From assembly GCF_014837065.1 (NCBI RefSeq), contig NZ_JACSPP010000021.1, forward strand, positions 1 to 54,867: DNA of 54,867 nt. Reading direction: 5' to 3'. Of the stretch, positions 37,729 through 46,782 are shown piece after piece. A model generated the notes under the pieces. The model searched no databases. It had not been told where the DNA came from and saw only the letters and a list, made by a program, of their open reading frames with translations. The stretch comes from Phocaeicola intestinalis. GTDB taxonomy: Bacteria > Bacteroidota > Bacteroidia > Bacteroidales > Bacteroidaceae. How positions within the stretch are numbered: the stretch's first letter is position 1; each line of letters starts with the position of its first letter. A program made the translations under genes and the position numbers.

Positions 37729-39030
37729 ATGAATTACCAAGAAACTCTTACCTATTTATATAATAGTGCCCCTTTGTTTCAGCAAGTAGGCAAAGACGCA
37801 TACAAGGAAGGACTTGAAAACACATACGCATTAGACGAATATTTCGGCCATCCGCACCAGCAATTCCGCACCATCCATGTAGCGGGAACAAACGGAAAAG
37901 GGTCTTGTTCGCACACATTGGCAGCCATCCTGCAATCGGCAGGTTACCGGGTAGGGCTTTACACTTCGCCCCACTTAACGGATTTCCGCGAACGAATCCG
38001 GATAAACGGCGTGCCCGTACCAGAAGAATTCGTCATCGGTTTCGTGGAAAAACACCGTCATTTCTTCGAACCTCTGCATCCGTCGTTTTTCGAGTTGACC
38101 ACCGCCATGGCTTTTCATTATTTCGCCCGGCAAGCGGTAGACGTAGCGGTCATCGAAGTCGGGTTAGGCGGACGGCTGGATTGCACCAACATCATCCATC
38201 CGGATGTATGCGTCATCACCAACATCAGCTTCGACCATATACAGTTCTTAGGCAATACATTGGCCAAGATAGCAGGAGAAAAAGCAGGCATCATCAAACC
38301 TGGCACTCCCGTAGTCATCGGCGAAACGACTTCGGAAACCAAACCTGTATTTGCCGAGAAAGCCGCATCGGTAAACGCTCCCATCGTATTTGCCGAAGAA
38401 GAACACCTATTGATAAATGCCACCCATACCGACGACGGGCATTATTTATATCAAACTCAGGACTATGCCAACTTGAAAGGAGAGCTGGGCGGCTTGTGCC
38501 AGGAAAAGAATACCAACACACTTCTTTCCGCTATCCGCCAACTGAGGAAAGCCGGTTACCGCTTCACGGATGCGGACGTGCGCAACGGTTTTGCAAATGT
38601 GTGCGAACTGACCGGACTGCAAGGACGCTGGCAACGGTTATCAAGCCATCCTGCCGTCATATGCGACACAGGACATAACGTAGGCGGTATCCAATACATC
38701 GTCCGCCAACTGGCATGCCAGCATTACCGCAAGCTTCACATCGTTATCGGAATGGTAAACGACAAGGATATACACGGCGTGCTCGCCCTCTTGCCTACCG
38801 ATGCGACATACTATTTCACACAAGCCAGCGTGAAACGCGCGTTGCCTGCCGAAGAAATGCAAAAGCAAGCCTCGGCATTCGGATTGCGCGGCAAAAGCTA
38901 CCCGAATGTAAAGATTGCTTTAGAAACCGCCTTAACAAAAGCCAGCCCCGAAGATTTGATTTTCGTAGGAGGAAGCAGCTTTATTGTTGCCGATTTATTA
39001 TCTACTTGCCAAACATCACGAAATAATTAA
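37729..39030 (+). CDS. folC: Bifunctional folylpolyglutamate / dihydrofolate synthase
   Basis: ATP-dependent Mur-ligase-like enzyme of 433 residues that adds glutamate to dihydropteroate and to reduced folates. The P-loop HVAGTNGKGSCSH lies near residues 49-61. The omega-loop region SPHLTDFRERIRING, VGLGGRLDCTNI and FDHIQFLGNTLAKIAGEKAGI are family signatures. C-terminal domain VICDTGHNVGG. The ATG at 37729 gives MNYQETLTYLYNSAPLFQ, the typical start; the longer frame overlaps the upstream gene. Confidence 0.95.
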   Translation: MNYQETLTYLYNSAPLFQQVGKDAYKEGLENTYALDEYFGHPHQQFRTIHVAGTNGKGSCSHTLAAILQSAGYRVGLYTSPHLTDFRERIRINGVPVPEEFVIGFVEKHRHFFEPLHPSFFELTTAMAFHYFARQAVDVAVIEVGLGGRLDCTNIIHPDVCVITNISFDHIQFLGNTLAKIAGEKAGIIKPGTPVVIGETTSETKPVFAEKAASVNAPIVFAEEEHLLINATHTDDGHYLYQTQDYANLKGELGGLCQEKNTNTLLSAIRQLRKAGYRFTDADVRNGFANVCELTGLQGRWQRLSSHPAVICDTGHNVGGIQYIVRQLACQHYRKLHIVIGMVNDKDIHGVLALLPTDATYYFTQASVKRALPAEEMQKQASAFGLRGKSYPNVKIALETALTKASPEDLIFVGGSSFIVADLLSTCQTSRNN

Positions 39031-39119
39031 CAAAATTGCTTGTATATCTTGAATAAAATCTTTTTATTTGCATACATTTTATAGAAGTAACATCATATAA
39101 AGAAAGGATATTCAAGATC

Positions 39120-40214
39120 ATGATTAACACATTTTATTATGAAAATAACCTTTGCGGAGTAAAGCGAAGCGATTTTCAACGTACAATCGATGGTAAAGAA
39201 GTTGATTTATTCATTCTGAAGAATGACAAAGGTGCCGAAATGGCAGTAACCAACTACGGAGGAGCTTTAGTGGCTATTATGGTTCCGGACAAGAACGGCA
39301 AGCTTGCCAACGTGATTCAAGGACACGACACACTGGACGGAGTTATCCATAGCCCCGAATCGTTCTTAAGTACACTTATCGGACGGTATGGCAACCGAAT
39401 CGCCAAAGGTAAATTCCAATTGAACGGAAAAGAATACCAACTGGCAATAAACAATGGTCCCAACTCGCTTCACGGAGGTCCCACAGGTTTTCATTCACGC
39501 GTATGGGATGCCGAGCAGACCAGCAAACAAAGCCTTACTTTAAGTTATCTGTCAAAAGACGGTGAAGAAGGCTTCCCCGGCAACTTGAAAGTTCAAGTCA
39601 TCTACACGTTTACCAACGAAAACGAATTTATCCTTACCTACACAGCTACGACCGACCGTACGACATTAGTCAATCTTACCCATCATGCATTTTTCAGTTT
39701 GTCGGGTCTGGAGAAACCAACCCCCAGTGTAGAAAACAATATTCTTACCCTTAATGCCGATTTCTACGTACCCATAGATGAATATTCTATCCCTACGGGA
39801 GAAATTTTAAAGGTTGCTGATACTCCGATGGATTTCCGTATGCCTCATAGTGTAGGCAGCCGTATCAATGAACCGTTCCAACAATTGATATACGGCAAGG
39901 GATACGACCATACGTATATTGTCAATAAAAAGGAAGTGGGTGAATTGGCATTTGCAGCCAAATGCGTAGAACCTCAAAGCGGACGTTCGCTTGAAGTATA
40001 TACGACAGAACCGGGCGTGCAAGTATATACGGCAAACTGGCAAGGCGGCTTTGCAGGCTGGCATGGCGCAACCTTCCCCGAACGCAGTGCCATCTGTTTC
40101 GAAGCACAACACTTCCCCGACACACCTAATAAGCCACATTTCCCGTCAGCAGTATTGAATCCGGGTGAAACCTATCATCAGGTTACGGTGTATAAATTCG
40201 GAGTAGAAGCTTGA
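39120..40214 (+). CDS. galM: Galactose mutarotase (aldose 1-epimerase)
   Basis: Interconverts alpha and beta anomers of galactose and glucose. The 364-residue protein has GNRIAKGKF, NSLHGGPTGFH (catalytic H118), LTHHAFFSLSG (second His) and the C-terminal ICFEAQHFPD with the catalytic glutamate. No signal peptide, so cytoplasmic. First gene of a galM-gluP-galK operon. An imperfect TTTATTTG -7-like box lies about 50 bp upstream. Confidence 0.95.
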   Translation: MINTFYYENNLCGVKRSDFQRTIDGKEVDLFILKNDKGAEMAVTNYGGALVAIMVPDKNGKLANVIQGHDTLDGVIHSPESFLSTLIGRYGNRIAKGKFQLNGKEYQLAINNGPNSLHGGPTGFHSRVWDAEQTSKQSLTLSYLSKDGEEGFPGNLKVQVIYTFTNENEFILTYTATTDRTTLVNLTHHAFFSLSGLEKPTPSVENNILTLNADFYVPIDEYSIPTGEILKVADTPMDFRMPHSVGSRINEPFQQLIYGKGYDHTYIVNKKEVGELAFAAKCVEPQSGRSLEVYTTEPGVQVYTANWQGGFAGWHGATFPERSAICFEAQHFPDTPNKPHFPSAVLNPGETYHQVTVYKFGVEA

Positions 40215-40289
40215 TAAGCCATCAATTAAGAAAATTCTTAGATTTATCTTGAAAACTAATGTATTACTAACCTTTTTTAATATTAAACC

Positions 40290-41777
40290 ATGAATCAACA
40301 AAAACAGAACGGCAATCTCATCGCAATTATTACCATGTTTTTTCTTTTTGCGATGATCTCTTTCGTTACCAATCTTGCCGCCCCGTTCGGCACGATTTGG
40401 AAAAATCAATATGCGGGAGCTAATACATTAGGCATGATGGGGAACATGATGAACTTCCTCGCCTATCTTTTCATGGGTATTCCAGCGGGAAACATGCTGG
40501 TGAAAATCGGCTATAAGAAAACAGCCCTGATAGCAATGGCAGTAGGTTTCTTAGGCTTGTTCACCCAATATCTTTCCAGCCTGGTGGGTGCCGATGTAGA
40601 TGTATTCAACATGGGTGCATACGCCATCAAGCTGAACTTTATCATCTACCTGCTGGGCGCGTTTATCTGCGGTTTTTGCGTATGTATGCTCAATACCGTC
40701 GTCAACCCGATGCTGAATCTGTTGGGCGGAGGCGGAAACAAAGGAAACCAGCTCATTCAAGCCGGTGGTGCTCTAAACTCTCTGTCGGGAACCTTGACTC
40801 CGCTATTTGTAGGTGTACTCATTGGAACCGTTACTCCAGAAACGGCAATGTCGGACGTAACTCCCTTGCTTTTCATTGCAATGGGCGTATTTGTACTTTC
40901 TTTCATCGCCATTTCATTTGTAGCGATTCCTGAACCCCATCTACACAAAGGGAATGTAAAAGAAGAAAAATTCAGCCACAGCCCTTGGAATTTCCGTCAT
41001 ACCGTATTAGGCGTATTCGGCATTTTCGTATATGTAGGCATCGAAATCGGTATTCCGGGCACCCTGAACTTCTACCTTGCCGATTCTTCTGACAAAGGTG
41101 CAGGCATCCTCTTCAATGGTGCAGCCATCGGTGGAGCCATTGCAGCCATTTACTGGTTACTGATGTTGGTAGGTCGTCTTACGAGTACAATCATCAGCGG
41201 CAAGGTATCTACCCGTACCCAATTGATTACGGTATCCAGTGTAGCTATCCTGTTTATTCTGTGTGCCATATTCATCCCGAAGACTGTAGGTATCAACGTA
41301 CCGAAAGTCGTTTACGACCCTATTGCCAAAACTTCTGAAATCTTGACCGAAGCAGGCGTATCAGAAAACGAAATCAGCCTGATTCTTGCCGACACATCTT
41401 CAGAAAACCTTCAAAAGTATGAATCAACGCTGTCGGCCGCTAATTTGACACAAGCTGACATCGAAGGTTCACTGGCTACTCCGAAAGTCCCGATAAGTGC
41501 CTTATTCCTCGTACTTTGTGGATTATGCACTTCCATCATGTGGGGAGGAATCTTCAACCTTGCCGTAGAAGGGTTGGGCAAATACACTGCGCAAGCATCG
41601 GGTATCTTCATGATGATGGTTGTAGGTGGAGGTATCTTCCCACTCCTTCAGCAGGTTATTTCAGATTCAGTCGGCTATATGGCAAGCTACTGGTTGATTA
41701 TCGCCATGCTGGCATACCTGTTATTCTACGGACTGATAGGCTGCAAGAACGTAAACAAAGACATACCCGTTGACTGA
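40290..41777 (+). CDS. gluP: Sugar MFS permease, glucose/galactose (GluP/FucP) type
   Basis: Twelve-helix proton-coupled transporter of the FHS family, 495 residues, between a mutarotase and galactokinase, so galactose and glucose are the likely substrates. Family segments: TNLAAPFGTIWKNQ, NMMNFLAYLFMGIPAG, LNTVVNPMLNLLGGGGNKGN (helix 4-5 region) and MWGGIFNLAVEGLGKYT. It carries an extra acidic loop of about 60 residues (335-397) compared with the usual 410-440-residue members. Spaced 75 bp from galM and 46 bp from galK. Confidence 0.93.
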   Translation: MNQQKQNGNLIAIITMFFLFAMISFVTNLAAPFGTIWKNQYAGANTLGMMGNMMNFLAYLFMGIPAGNMLVKIGYKKTALIAMAVGFLGLFTQYLSSLVGADVDVFNMGAYAIKLNFIIYLLGAFICGFCVCMLNTVVNPMLNLLGGGGNKGNQLIQAGGALNSLSGTLTPLFVGVLIGTVTPETAMSDVTPLLFIAMGVFVLSFIAISFVAIPEPHLHKGNVKEEKFSHSPWNFRHTVLGVFGIFVYVGIEIGIPGTLNFYLADSSDKGAGILFNGAAIGGAIAAIYWLLMLVGRLTSTIISGKVSTRTQLITVSSVAILFILCAIFIPKTVGINVPKVVYDPIAKTSEILTEAGVSENEISLILADTSSENLQKYESTLSAANLTQADIEGSLATPKVPISALFLVLCGLCTSIMWGGIFNLAVEGLGKYTAQASGIFMMMVVGGGIFPLLQQVISDSVGYMASYWLIIAMLAYLLFYGLIGCKNVNKDIPVD

Positions 41778-41823
41778 TTTTAATTACAGCATATTTTATT
41801 AACCCTTTAATTTTTATATTACC

Positions 41824-42978
41824 ATGGATATAGATTTTGTAAGAAGTCGTTTCATCAAACATTTCGATGGAACAACAGGAGCTATTTATACTTCTCCGGG
41901 ACGTATCAATCTGATAGGCGAACATACAGACTACAATGGCGGATATGTATTCCCCGGCGCAGTAGACAAAGGCATCACAGCCGAAATAAAGCCTAATGGT
42001 ACGGATAAAGTACACGCTTATTCCATCGACCTGAAAGATTATGTAGAATTCGGATTGAATGAAGAAGATGCCCCGAAAGCCAGCTGGGCACGTTATATTT
42101 TCGGAGTATGTCGCGAAATGATCAAACGCGGAGTAGATGTAAAAGGTTTCAATACCGCTTTTGCAGGCGATGTACCTTTAGGTGCCGGCATGTCTTCTTC
42201 GGCTGCACTCGAATCAACTTTTGCCTTTGCCTTGAACGAAATATTTGGCGACAATAAGATAGACAAGTTCGAATTGGCAAAAGTAGGACAGGCTACCGAA
42301 CATAACTATTGCGGTGTAAACTGCGGTATCATGGACCAGTTTGCTTCTGTATTCGGAAAAGAAGGTCATCTGATGCGTCTAGACTGCCGCTCATTGGAAT
42401 ATAAATATTATCCGTTCCGTCCGGAAGGCTATCGCCTGGTATTGGTAGACTCAGTTGTAAAACACGAACTGGCATCATCTGCATATAACAAACGCCGTCA
42501 AAGTTGCGAGAATGTTGTAGCTGCCATCAAGAAGAACCATCCTGAAATAGAGTTCCTACGTGACTGCAACATGGATATGCTGAACGAAGTGAAAGAAACA
42601 GTCAGCCAGGAAGACTATATGCGTGCTGAATATGTTATTGAAGAAATCCAACGTGTACTTGACGTATGTGATGCGTTGGAACGCAACGACTACGAAACAG
42701 TAGGCCAAAAAATGTATGAAACCCATCACGGCATGAGCAAATTATATGAAGTAAGCTGTGAAGAACTGGATTTCCTCAACGACATTGCTTTCGATTGCGG
42801 TGTAACCGGTTCGCGTGTCATGGGTGGAGGCTTCGGAGGCTGCACCATCAATCTTGTAAAGAACGAGTTATACGAAACATTCATCACAACAGCGAAAGAA
42901 CGCTTCAAAAAGAAATTCGGACGTTCGCCCAAAGTATATGATGTAGTGATTAGTGACGGTTCGCACAGAGTTTGCTAA
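41824..42978 (+). CDS. galK: Galactokinase
   Basis: Phosphorylates galactose at C1, the first committed Leloir step. The 384-residue GHMP kinase has the signature GRINLIGEHTDYNGGYVF (about 27-44), the ATP-binding PLGAGMSSSAALE (about 119-131) and the C-terminal GGGFGGCTINLV. GalT and GalE are not in the window. Last gene of the operon, followed by a strong terminator. Confidence 0.96.
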   Translation: MDIDFVRSRFIKHFDGTTGAIYTSPGRINLIGEHTDYNGGYVFPGAVDKGITAEIKPNGTDKVHAYSIDLKDYVEFGLNEEDAPKASWARYIFGVCREMIKRGVDVKGFNTAFAGDVPLGAGMSSSAALESTFAFALNEIFGDNKIDKFELAKVGQATEHNYCGVNCGIMDQFASVFGKEGHLMRLDCRSLEYKYYPFRPEGYRLVLVDSVVKHELASSAYNKRRQSCENVVAAIKKNHPEIEFLRDCNMDMLNEVKETVSQEDYMRAEYVIEEIQRVLDVCDALERNDYETVGQKMYETHHGMSKLYEVSCEELDFLNDIAFDCGVTGSRVMGGGFGGCTINLVKNELYETFITTAKERFKKKFGRSPKVYDVVISDGSHRVC

Positions 42979-43041
42979 TCTTTATTATGCAGAGGGTGCG
43001 TCAAAACGAAATGACTAATCAAATATATTGATACCTAAAAA

Positions 43042-43086
43042 GGTCGTATCAAATCTTCATTTAGAAAGAATGATACGACCTTTTTT
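43042..43086 (+). terminator. Terminator of the galactose operon
   Basis: GGTCGTATCA (43042-43051) pairs with TGATACGACC (43071-43080), then TTTTTT; A residues before the stem mirror the T tract. Confidence 0.88.
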
Positions 43087-43110
43087 ATCCTTTAGAATGC
43101 TCACAATCTT

Positions 43111-43455
43111 AGAAACCGAATTTCACAAAAAATATTTTTAACTTGATGTTTCGTGTGGATTAGGGCGATTTTTTAATTCCTTTTTGCTTCTGTTCTTTGC
43201 CAAATGACCTGCAATCTCCCTCATCCCAGCCAGCACATGATAAGAAGCTGTTTTGAATTTCTCCAAAAAGTTTTTCTTGGCTTGATGTATCCGTTTCCGT
43301 GTGTGCTTTGGGCGATTTTTTGGTCCTTTTCGCTCCTGTTCTTCGTCAGATAGCCCGCTATCTTCCTCATCACAGAAGCGAAAATGCCTCAAAAACTCAT
43401 CCCAAATCATCGCACGATAAATTCAAAACAGCTTCTAAATTCAAAAACAGTTTTT
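43111..43455 (-). mobile_element. Decayed MITE-like host copy (copy 4), split by copy 3
   Basis: Outer parts of an old element: one end AGAAACCGAATTT (43111-43123, shortened inverted end), internal homology at about 43138-43240 (minus strand AAAAAATCGCCC, CACACGAAAC, GGGATGAG), and the other end AAATTCAAAAACAGTTTTT (43437-43455). The intact copy at 43244-43435 interrupts it just inside this end. In this copy the peptide frame is damaged (AKNRSKKELKNRPNPHETSS only). Confidence 0.7.
43244..43435 (-). mobile_element. MITE-like element, copy 3, nested
   Basis: A 192-bp element with perfect ends GAAGCTGTTTTGAATTT and complement, flanked by TAA on both sides (43241-43243 and 43436-43438), which is TTA in element orientation. 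Two base differences from copy 1, so transposition is recent. Inverted relative to copies 1 and 2. Confidence 0.85.
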
Positions 43456-43511
43456 AAAATTGAAAGTTCATATTTCAAAAATTGAATTTTGCCCCCTATT
43501 CTTTACTTCTC

Positions 43512-43814
43512 TTATAAGGCGCAAGTACCACTTCCTGCATAATCCGCGCTGATTTCGCCTTGATATTCAGGATGCCTTTGCAACCATCGTACAGCATAAG
43601 AACATGTAGCAACGGGCTTTAAACCCTTATTCCGAGCATAATCGTATGCAGTTTTCACCAACATTGAGGCAATGCCTCTTCCACCAATCGCTTCCGGTAC
43701 AAGTGTATGGCGAATATCCAAATGATCTTTACCCAATACATAAGCCATATCTGCCTTATAGCCATCAACTTCTACCCAAAACTTTCTCTGCGCTTCATCA
43801 TGATGTACTTCCAT
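43512..43814 (-). CDS. Small GNAT-type N-acetyltransferase (YjdJ-like)
   Basis: A 100-residue minimal acetyltransferase of the GNAT/YjdJ group. The acetyl-CoA pyrophosphate loop is seen in EAIGGRGIASMLV (residues about 41-53), followed by an alpha helix YDYARNKGLKP and the strand VATCSYAVRWLQRHPEY. Such proteins lack the substrate-binding half of normal GNATs and their acceptors are unknown. Stands alone between the nested MITE and the HExxH protein. Confidence 0.88.
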   Translation of the reverse strand: MEVHHDEAQRKFWVEVDGYKADMAYVLGKDHLDIRHTLVPEAIGGRGIASMLVKTAYDYARNKGLKPVATCSYAVRWLQRHPEYQGEISADYAGSGTCAL

Positions 43815-43964
43815 AATCTTATATTTTTTAAAAGGTTACGTTTGCAAGATATAAAAAAAATTGGATATTTCCGTGCACGCTCACAAAAAAATAAGAATAA
43901 TCAGCCCCTGCTTTACAACATACTTTTACCTACCAGCTAAAAATGTAAAAAATAGAATATAAAA

Positions 43965-44024
43965 ACACGAAAAACACCGAGAGAAAACGTCAATTATCCA
44001 TTGAAAAAACGGTGTTTTTCGTGT
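43965..44024 (-). terminator. Terminator of the HExxH protein gene
   Basis: Perfect 15-bp arms ACACGAAAAACACCG (43965-43979) and complement (44010-44024) around a 30-nt loop, followed by TTTTTAT on the minus strand, 23 bp after the stop. Confidence 0.75.
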
Positions 44025-44047
44025 CTTTGTACTCCAAACATACTTTC

Positions 44048-45007
44048 TTACTGCATGGCTTTTGCCAAGTTTTCCACTAACTGCGGGTCGGACAAATCAG
44101 CTTTACCAAACAATACATAAGAAAAATTGTCTGCCAATACTTCTTCCGGATCAATGGCATACGCTGTATTCTTACCTATCCGTTCTTGAAAGTCAGAAAC
44201 TTGCTCAGGAGCATAAATCGTAGTTATTCCGTTTTGCTGGTAAGGTATAAATTGTTCATTCAAAGGTACAAGCCCTATTTGTATATATTGATTTAAAGAA
44301 CCCTCTGTATAAGCCCTATCGGTATAAATCACCATGGCACAATTCATTGACTTACCATCTATTGTAAATGGTGCATAACTGTCATGACAACTTACATCCG
44401 GATTGGAAATAAGTTTTTGCATCAAATCGGCAGGGAAAACAATCGGACGGTCAAGTACATTAAATCCAATTACAGAATAAACCTTTTTCTTGAATGCAAC
44501 ATCTGCCCTTGTCAAAAGATGGAAAAGTTCATGTGCTATAAGACGTGCCAAATCATCATCTGACGCTTTTTCCAAAACCTGTTCACCGATAGCTATCCAA
44601 TTCTCACGAGTATAAGCAGCCGCTCCTCCTTCTTCTGCCATAGAAGTTTTCAACAAAATCACTTCGGAAGGAAAAGGAAGTTTCAACTTCTGTTTTTTGA
44701 TAGCCGCCTCTACTGCCATAAATGCTTTATTCAATTTTGACCGGTCTGCATCGCCCCATTCGCGAGTTGACTCCATAGCCAATGTCAATAATTGTGACTT
44801 CCTTCCGTTTAGGGACTGAAGGCGCGCATTGATATCGAACTGGTTCCAGCTGTTAGTATATTGGTCTATGTCGGTAATAAGCATCTGTGCTTCTGCCCGC
44901 GTAGCAAAACGATAAGGTATATCGGCCGAAACTTTCTGAGCCTTGCCGGCAACAGCCAACAGCAAAGCACCGACAGTAAAAAGCAGATGTGTCAATTTCA
45001 TATTCAT
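44048..45007 (-). CDS. Exported HExxH putative metallopeptidase, unknown family
   Basis: A 319-residue protein with a signal peptide (about 1-25, ending GKAQ). A zinc-metallopeptidase motif HELFH lies in LARLIAHELFHLLTR, with a preceding ASDDD stretch; PEEVLADNFSYVL further on could supply a third ligand, in gluzincin fashion. No closer family is recognised and substrates are unknown. The frame is open up to 45106, but that part covers a terminator hairpin; starts at 45007 or 45001 directly precede the signal peptide. Downstream of recA. Confidence 0.75.
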   Translation of the reverse strand: MNMKLTHLLFTVGALLLAVAGKAQKVSADIPYRFATRAEAQMLITDIDQYTNSWNQFDINARLQSLNGRKSQLLTLAMESTREWGDADRSKLNKAFMAVEAAIKKQKLKLPFPSEVILLKTSMAEEGGAAAYTRENWIAIGEQVLEKASDDDLARLIAHELFHLLTRADVAFKKKVYSVIGFNVLDRPIVFPADLMQKLISNPDVSCHDSYAPFTIDGKSMNCAMVIYTDRAYTEGSLNQYIQIGLVPLNEQFIPYQQNGITTIYAPEQVSDFQERIGKNTAYAIDPEEVLADNFSYVLFGKADLSDPQLVENLAKAMQ

Positions 45008-45031
45008 AATTAGATAGATTAAAAAAGGGAA

Positions 45032-45059
45032 ACCGTCCTCCCTGCCCGAAGATGACGGT
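45032..45059 (-). terminator. Hairpin with T tract between recA and the HExxH gene
   Basis: On the minus strand ACCGTC and GACGGT pair around a 16-nt loop, then TTTCCCTTTTTT. Either the recA terminator or an attenuator 25 nt before the next start codon. Confidence 0.5.
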
Positions 45060-45094
45060 CCACCTTCTATATTGGTATTACATTTTATTCTATT

Positions 45095-45157
45095 GAATAT
45101 CCGCAATCAATCTTCATCTAACTTTTATCTCTCAAAATAAGACTGGCGGACATTTTC
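45095..45157. repeat. GAATATCCGC inverted repeat, copy 3
   Basis: GAATATCCGC (45095-45104) faces GGCGGACATTTTC (45145-45157) just after the recA stop. A weaker member of the family at 31,707 and 33,526. Confidence 0.5.
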
Positions 45158-45160
45158 ATA

Positions 45161-46213
45161 TTATTCTTTATCCTTCAAAGCTGAAAAGATAAGCTCTTCC
45201 AATTCATCAGCCAGTTCGGGATTATCCTGAATACACTGCTTGGCAGCATCACGTCCTTGCCCCAACTTAGTATCGTTATAGCTATACCATGAACCACTTT
45301 TCTTGATAATGCCCAATTCTGACCCCAAATCGATAATCTCTCCACTGTGCGAGATACCTTCACCGAACATGATGTCAAACTCTGCCTTGCGGAAAGGAGG
45401 AGCGACCTTGTTCTTCACCACTTTCACACGCACCTGGTTTCCGATTACATCTTCCCCGTCTTTCAATTGGGAGATACGGCGGATATCCAAACGTACGGAA
45501 GCATAAAACTTCAAGGCATTTCCTCCGGTAGTAGTTTCGGGATTGCCAAACATTACGCCTATCTTCTCGCGCAACTGGTTGATGAAAATACACGTGGTAT
45601 TGGTCTTGCTGATAGCCGAAGTCAGCTTGCGCAAAGCCTGCGACATCAAGCGTGCCTGCAGTCCGACTTTATTGTCGCCCATATCACCTTCAATCTCTGC
45701 CTTCGGAGTAAGGGCAGCCACCGAGTCGATAACAATAATATCGATAGCCGATGAGCGAATCAACTGTTCGGCGATTTCCAATGCCTGTTCGCCGTTATCC
45801 GGTTGGGAAATCCACAGATTGTCAATGTCTACTCCCAACTTTGCCGCATAGAAACGGTCGAACGCATGTTCAGCATCAATAAATGCCGCAATACCTCCAT
45901 TCTTTTGTGCTTCCGCAATGGCATGGATGGCAAGTGTCGTTTTTCCCGAAGATTCTGGTCCGTAGATTTCAATAATACGTCCTTTGGGATAACCTCCTAC
46001 CCCCAATGCCGCATTCAAGGCGATAGAGCCGGTAGGAATGACTTCCACTTCTTCCACATGGTCATCACCCATTTTCATTATCGACCCTTTACCAAAATTT
46101 TTTTCTATCTTATCCATTGCAGCCTGCAATGCCTTTAACTTCTCGCTGTTATTCGGTTTCGAAGAAGCACTTTCTACCCCTCCTTCAAATGCCAATTCAT
46201 CTTTCTTTGCCAT
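45161..46213 (-). CDS. recA: Recombinase RecA
   Basis: ATP-dependent strand-exchange protein of 350 residues for homologous recombination. Walker A GPESSGKT at 85-92, MAW motif region [17 protein letters not shown], and the L1/L2 loops ([37 protein letters not shown]) are intact. No intein or truncation. No LexA-type box could be recognised upstream; instead there is an octamer-like inverted repeat (46,227-46,307). Confidence 0.97.
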   Translation of the reverse strand: MAKKDELAFEGGVESASSKPNNSEKLKALQAAMDKIEKNFGKGSIMKMGDDHVEEVEVIPTGSIALNAALGVGGYPKGRIIEIYGPESSGKTTLAIHAIAEAQKNGGIAAFIDAEHAFDRFYAAKLGVDIDNLWISQPDNGEQALEIAEQLIRSSAIDIIVIDSVAALTPKAEIEGDMGDNKVGLQARLMSQALRKLTSAISKTNTTCIFINQLREKIGVMFGNPETTTGGNALKFYASVRLDIRRISQLKDGEDVIGNQVRVKVVKNKVAPPFRKAEFDIMFGEGISHSGEIIDLGSELGIIKKSGSWYSYNDTKLGQGRDAAKQCIQDNPELADELEELIFSALKDKE

Positions 46214-46226
46214 ACCTTATTCTTTT

Positions 46227-46307
46227 AGTTGACTAGGTATCAGGTACTAGTTGACCAGGCTCTAAATACATAAGTAAAACTATTTAAAACCTAGTACCTA
46301 GTCAACT
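46227..46307. repeat. Inverted repeat of short units between bcp and recA
   Basis: AGTTGACTAGGTATCAGGT (46227-46245) pairs with ACCTAGTACCTAGTCAACT (46289-46307) except at two positions. Internal reuse of TAGTTGAC and GGTACTAG makes it a degenerate short-unit array. It may terminate bcp readthrough or shape the recA leader. Confidence 0.65.
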
Positions 46308-46327
46308 GGTACCTCGTACCTTCATGA

Positions 46328-46777
46328 TTATTTTAATATCTGCGCCGCATGGTCTTTTGTCTTCACCTCTTTCGGAGAGATGACACGCTCTACGACACCT
46401 TCTTCGTTGATAATAAATGTCGTACGGAACGTGCCCATATACTTGCGGCCGCACATGCTCTTCTCACCCCATGCGCCAAATTTCTCGGTCAGTTTATGTT
46501 CCGTATCAGCAATCAGCGTAAAGGGAAGCTGGTTTTTCTCAATAAACTTCTGGTGCGACTTTTGGTCGTTGATGCTTACACCTACCACTTCATAACCTGC
46601 CTTGCGCAGTTCATCGTAATTGTCACGCAGGTTGCATGCCTGAGCGGTGCAGCCCGAGGTCATGTCTTTCGGATAGAAATAAAGCACCACTTTACGCCCT
46701 TTGTAATCGCTCAAATGTATTTCTTTCCCGTTTTGGTCCACGCCCAATAAATCGGGAGCCTTGTCGCCTACAATCAT
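46328..46777 (-). CDS. bcp: Thiol peroxidase Bcp (peroxiredoxin)
   Basis: Thioredoxin-dependent peroxidase of 149 residues that reduces hydrogen peroxide and organic peroxides. The peroxidatic cysteine C43 lies in FYPKDMTSGCT, with a resolving C48 five residues later, the atypical 2-Cys Bcp arrangement. The open frame begins at 46825, but its first 16 residues come from a low-complexity repeat; MIVGDKAPDLLG at 46777 is the canonical start. Between recA and the polyamine dehydrogenase. Confidence 0.94.
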   Translation of the reverse strand: MIVGDKAPDLLGVDQNGKEIHLSDYKGRKVVLYFYPKDMTSGCTAQACNLRDNYDELRKAGYEVVGVSINDQKSHQKFIEKNQLPFTLIADTEHKLTEKFGAWGEKSMCGRKYMGTFRTTFIINEEGVVERVISPKEVKTKDHAAQILK

Positions 46778-46782
46778 TTCTT

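Noticed and set aside
37905..38678. 257-aa plus-strand ORF within folC
   Set aside because: Shadow frame; the folC frame carries the P-loop and all family signatures.
46214..46327. LexA/SOS box upstream of recA
   Set aside because: No convincing SOS-type palindrome is present; the repeats there are degenerate short units shared in style with other gaps.
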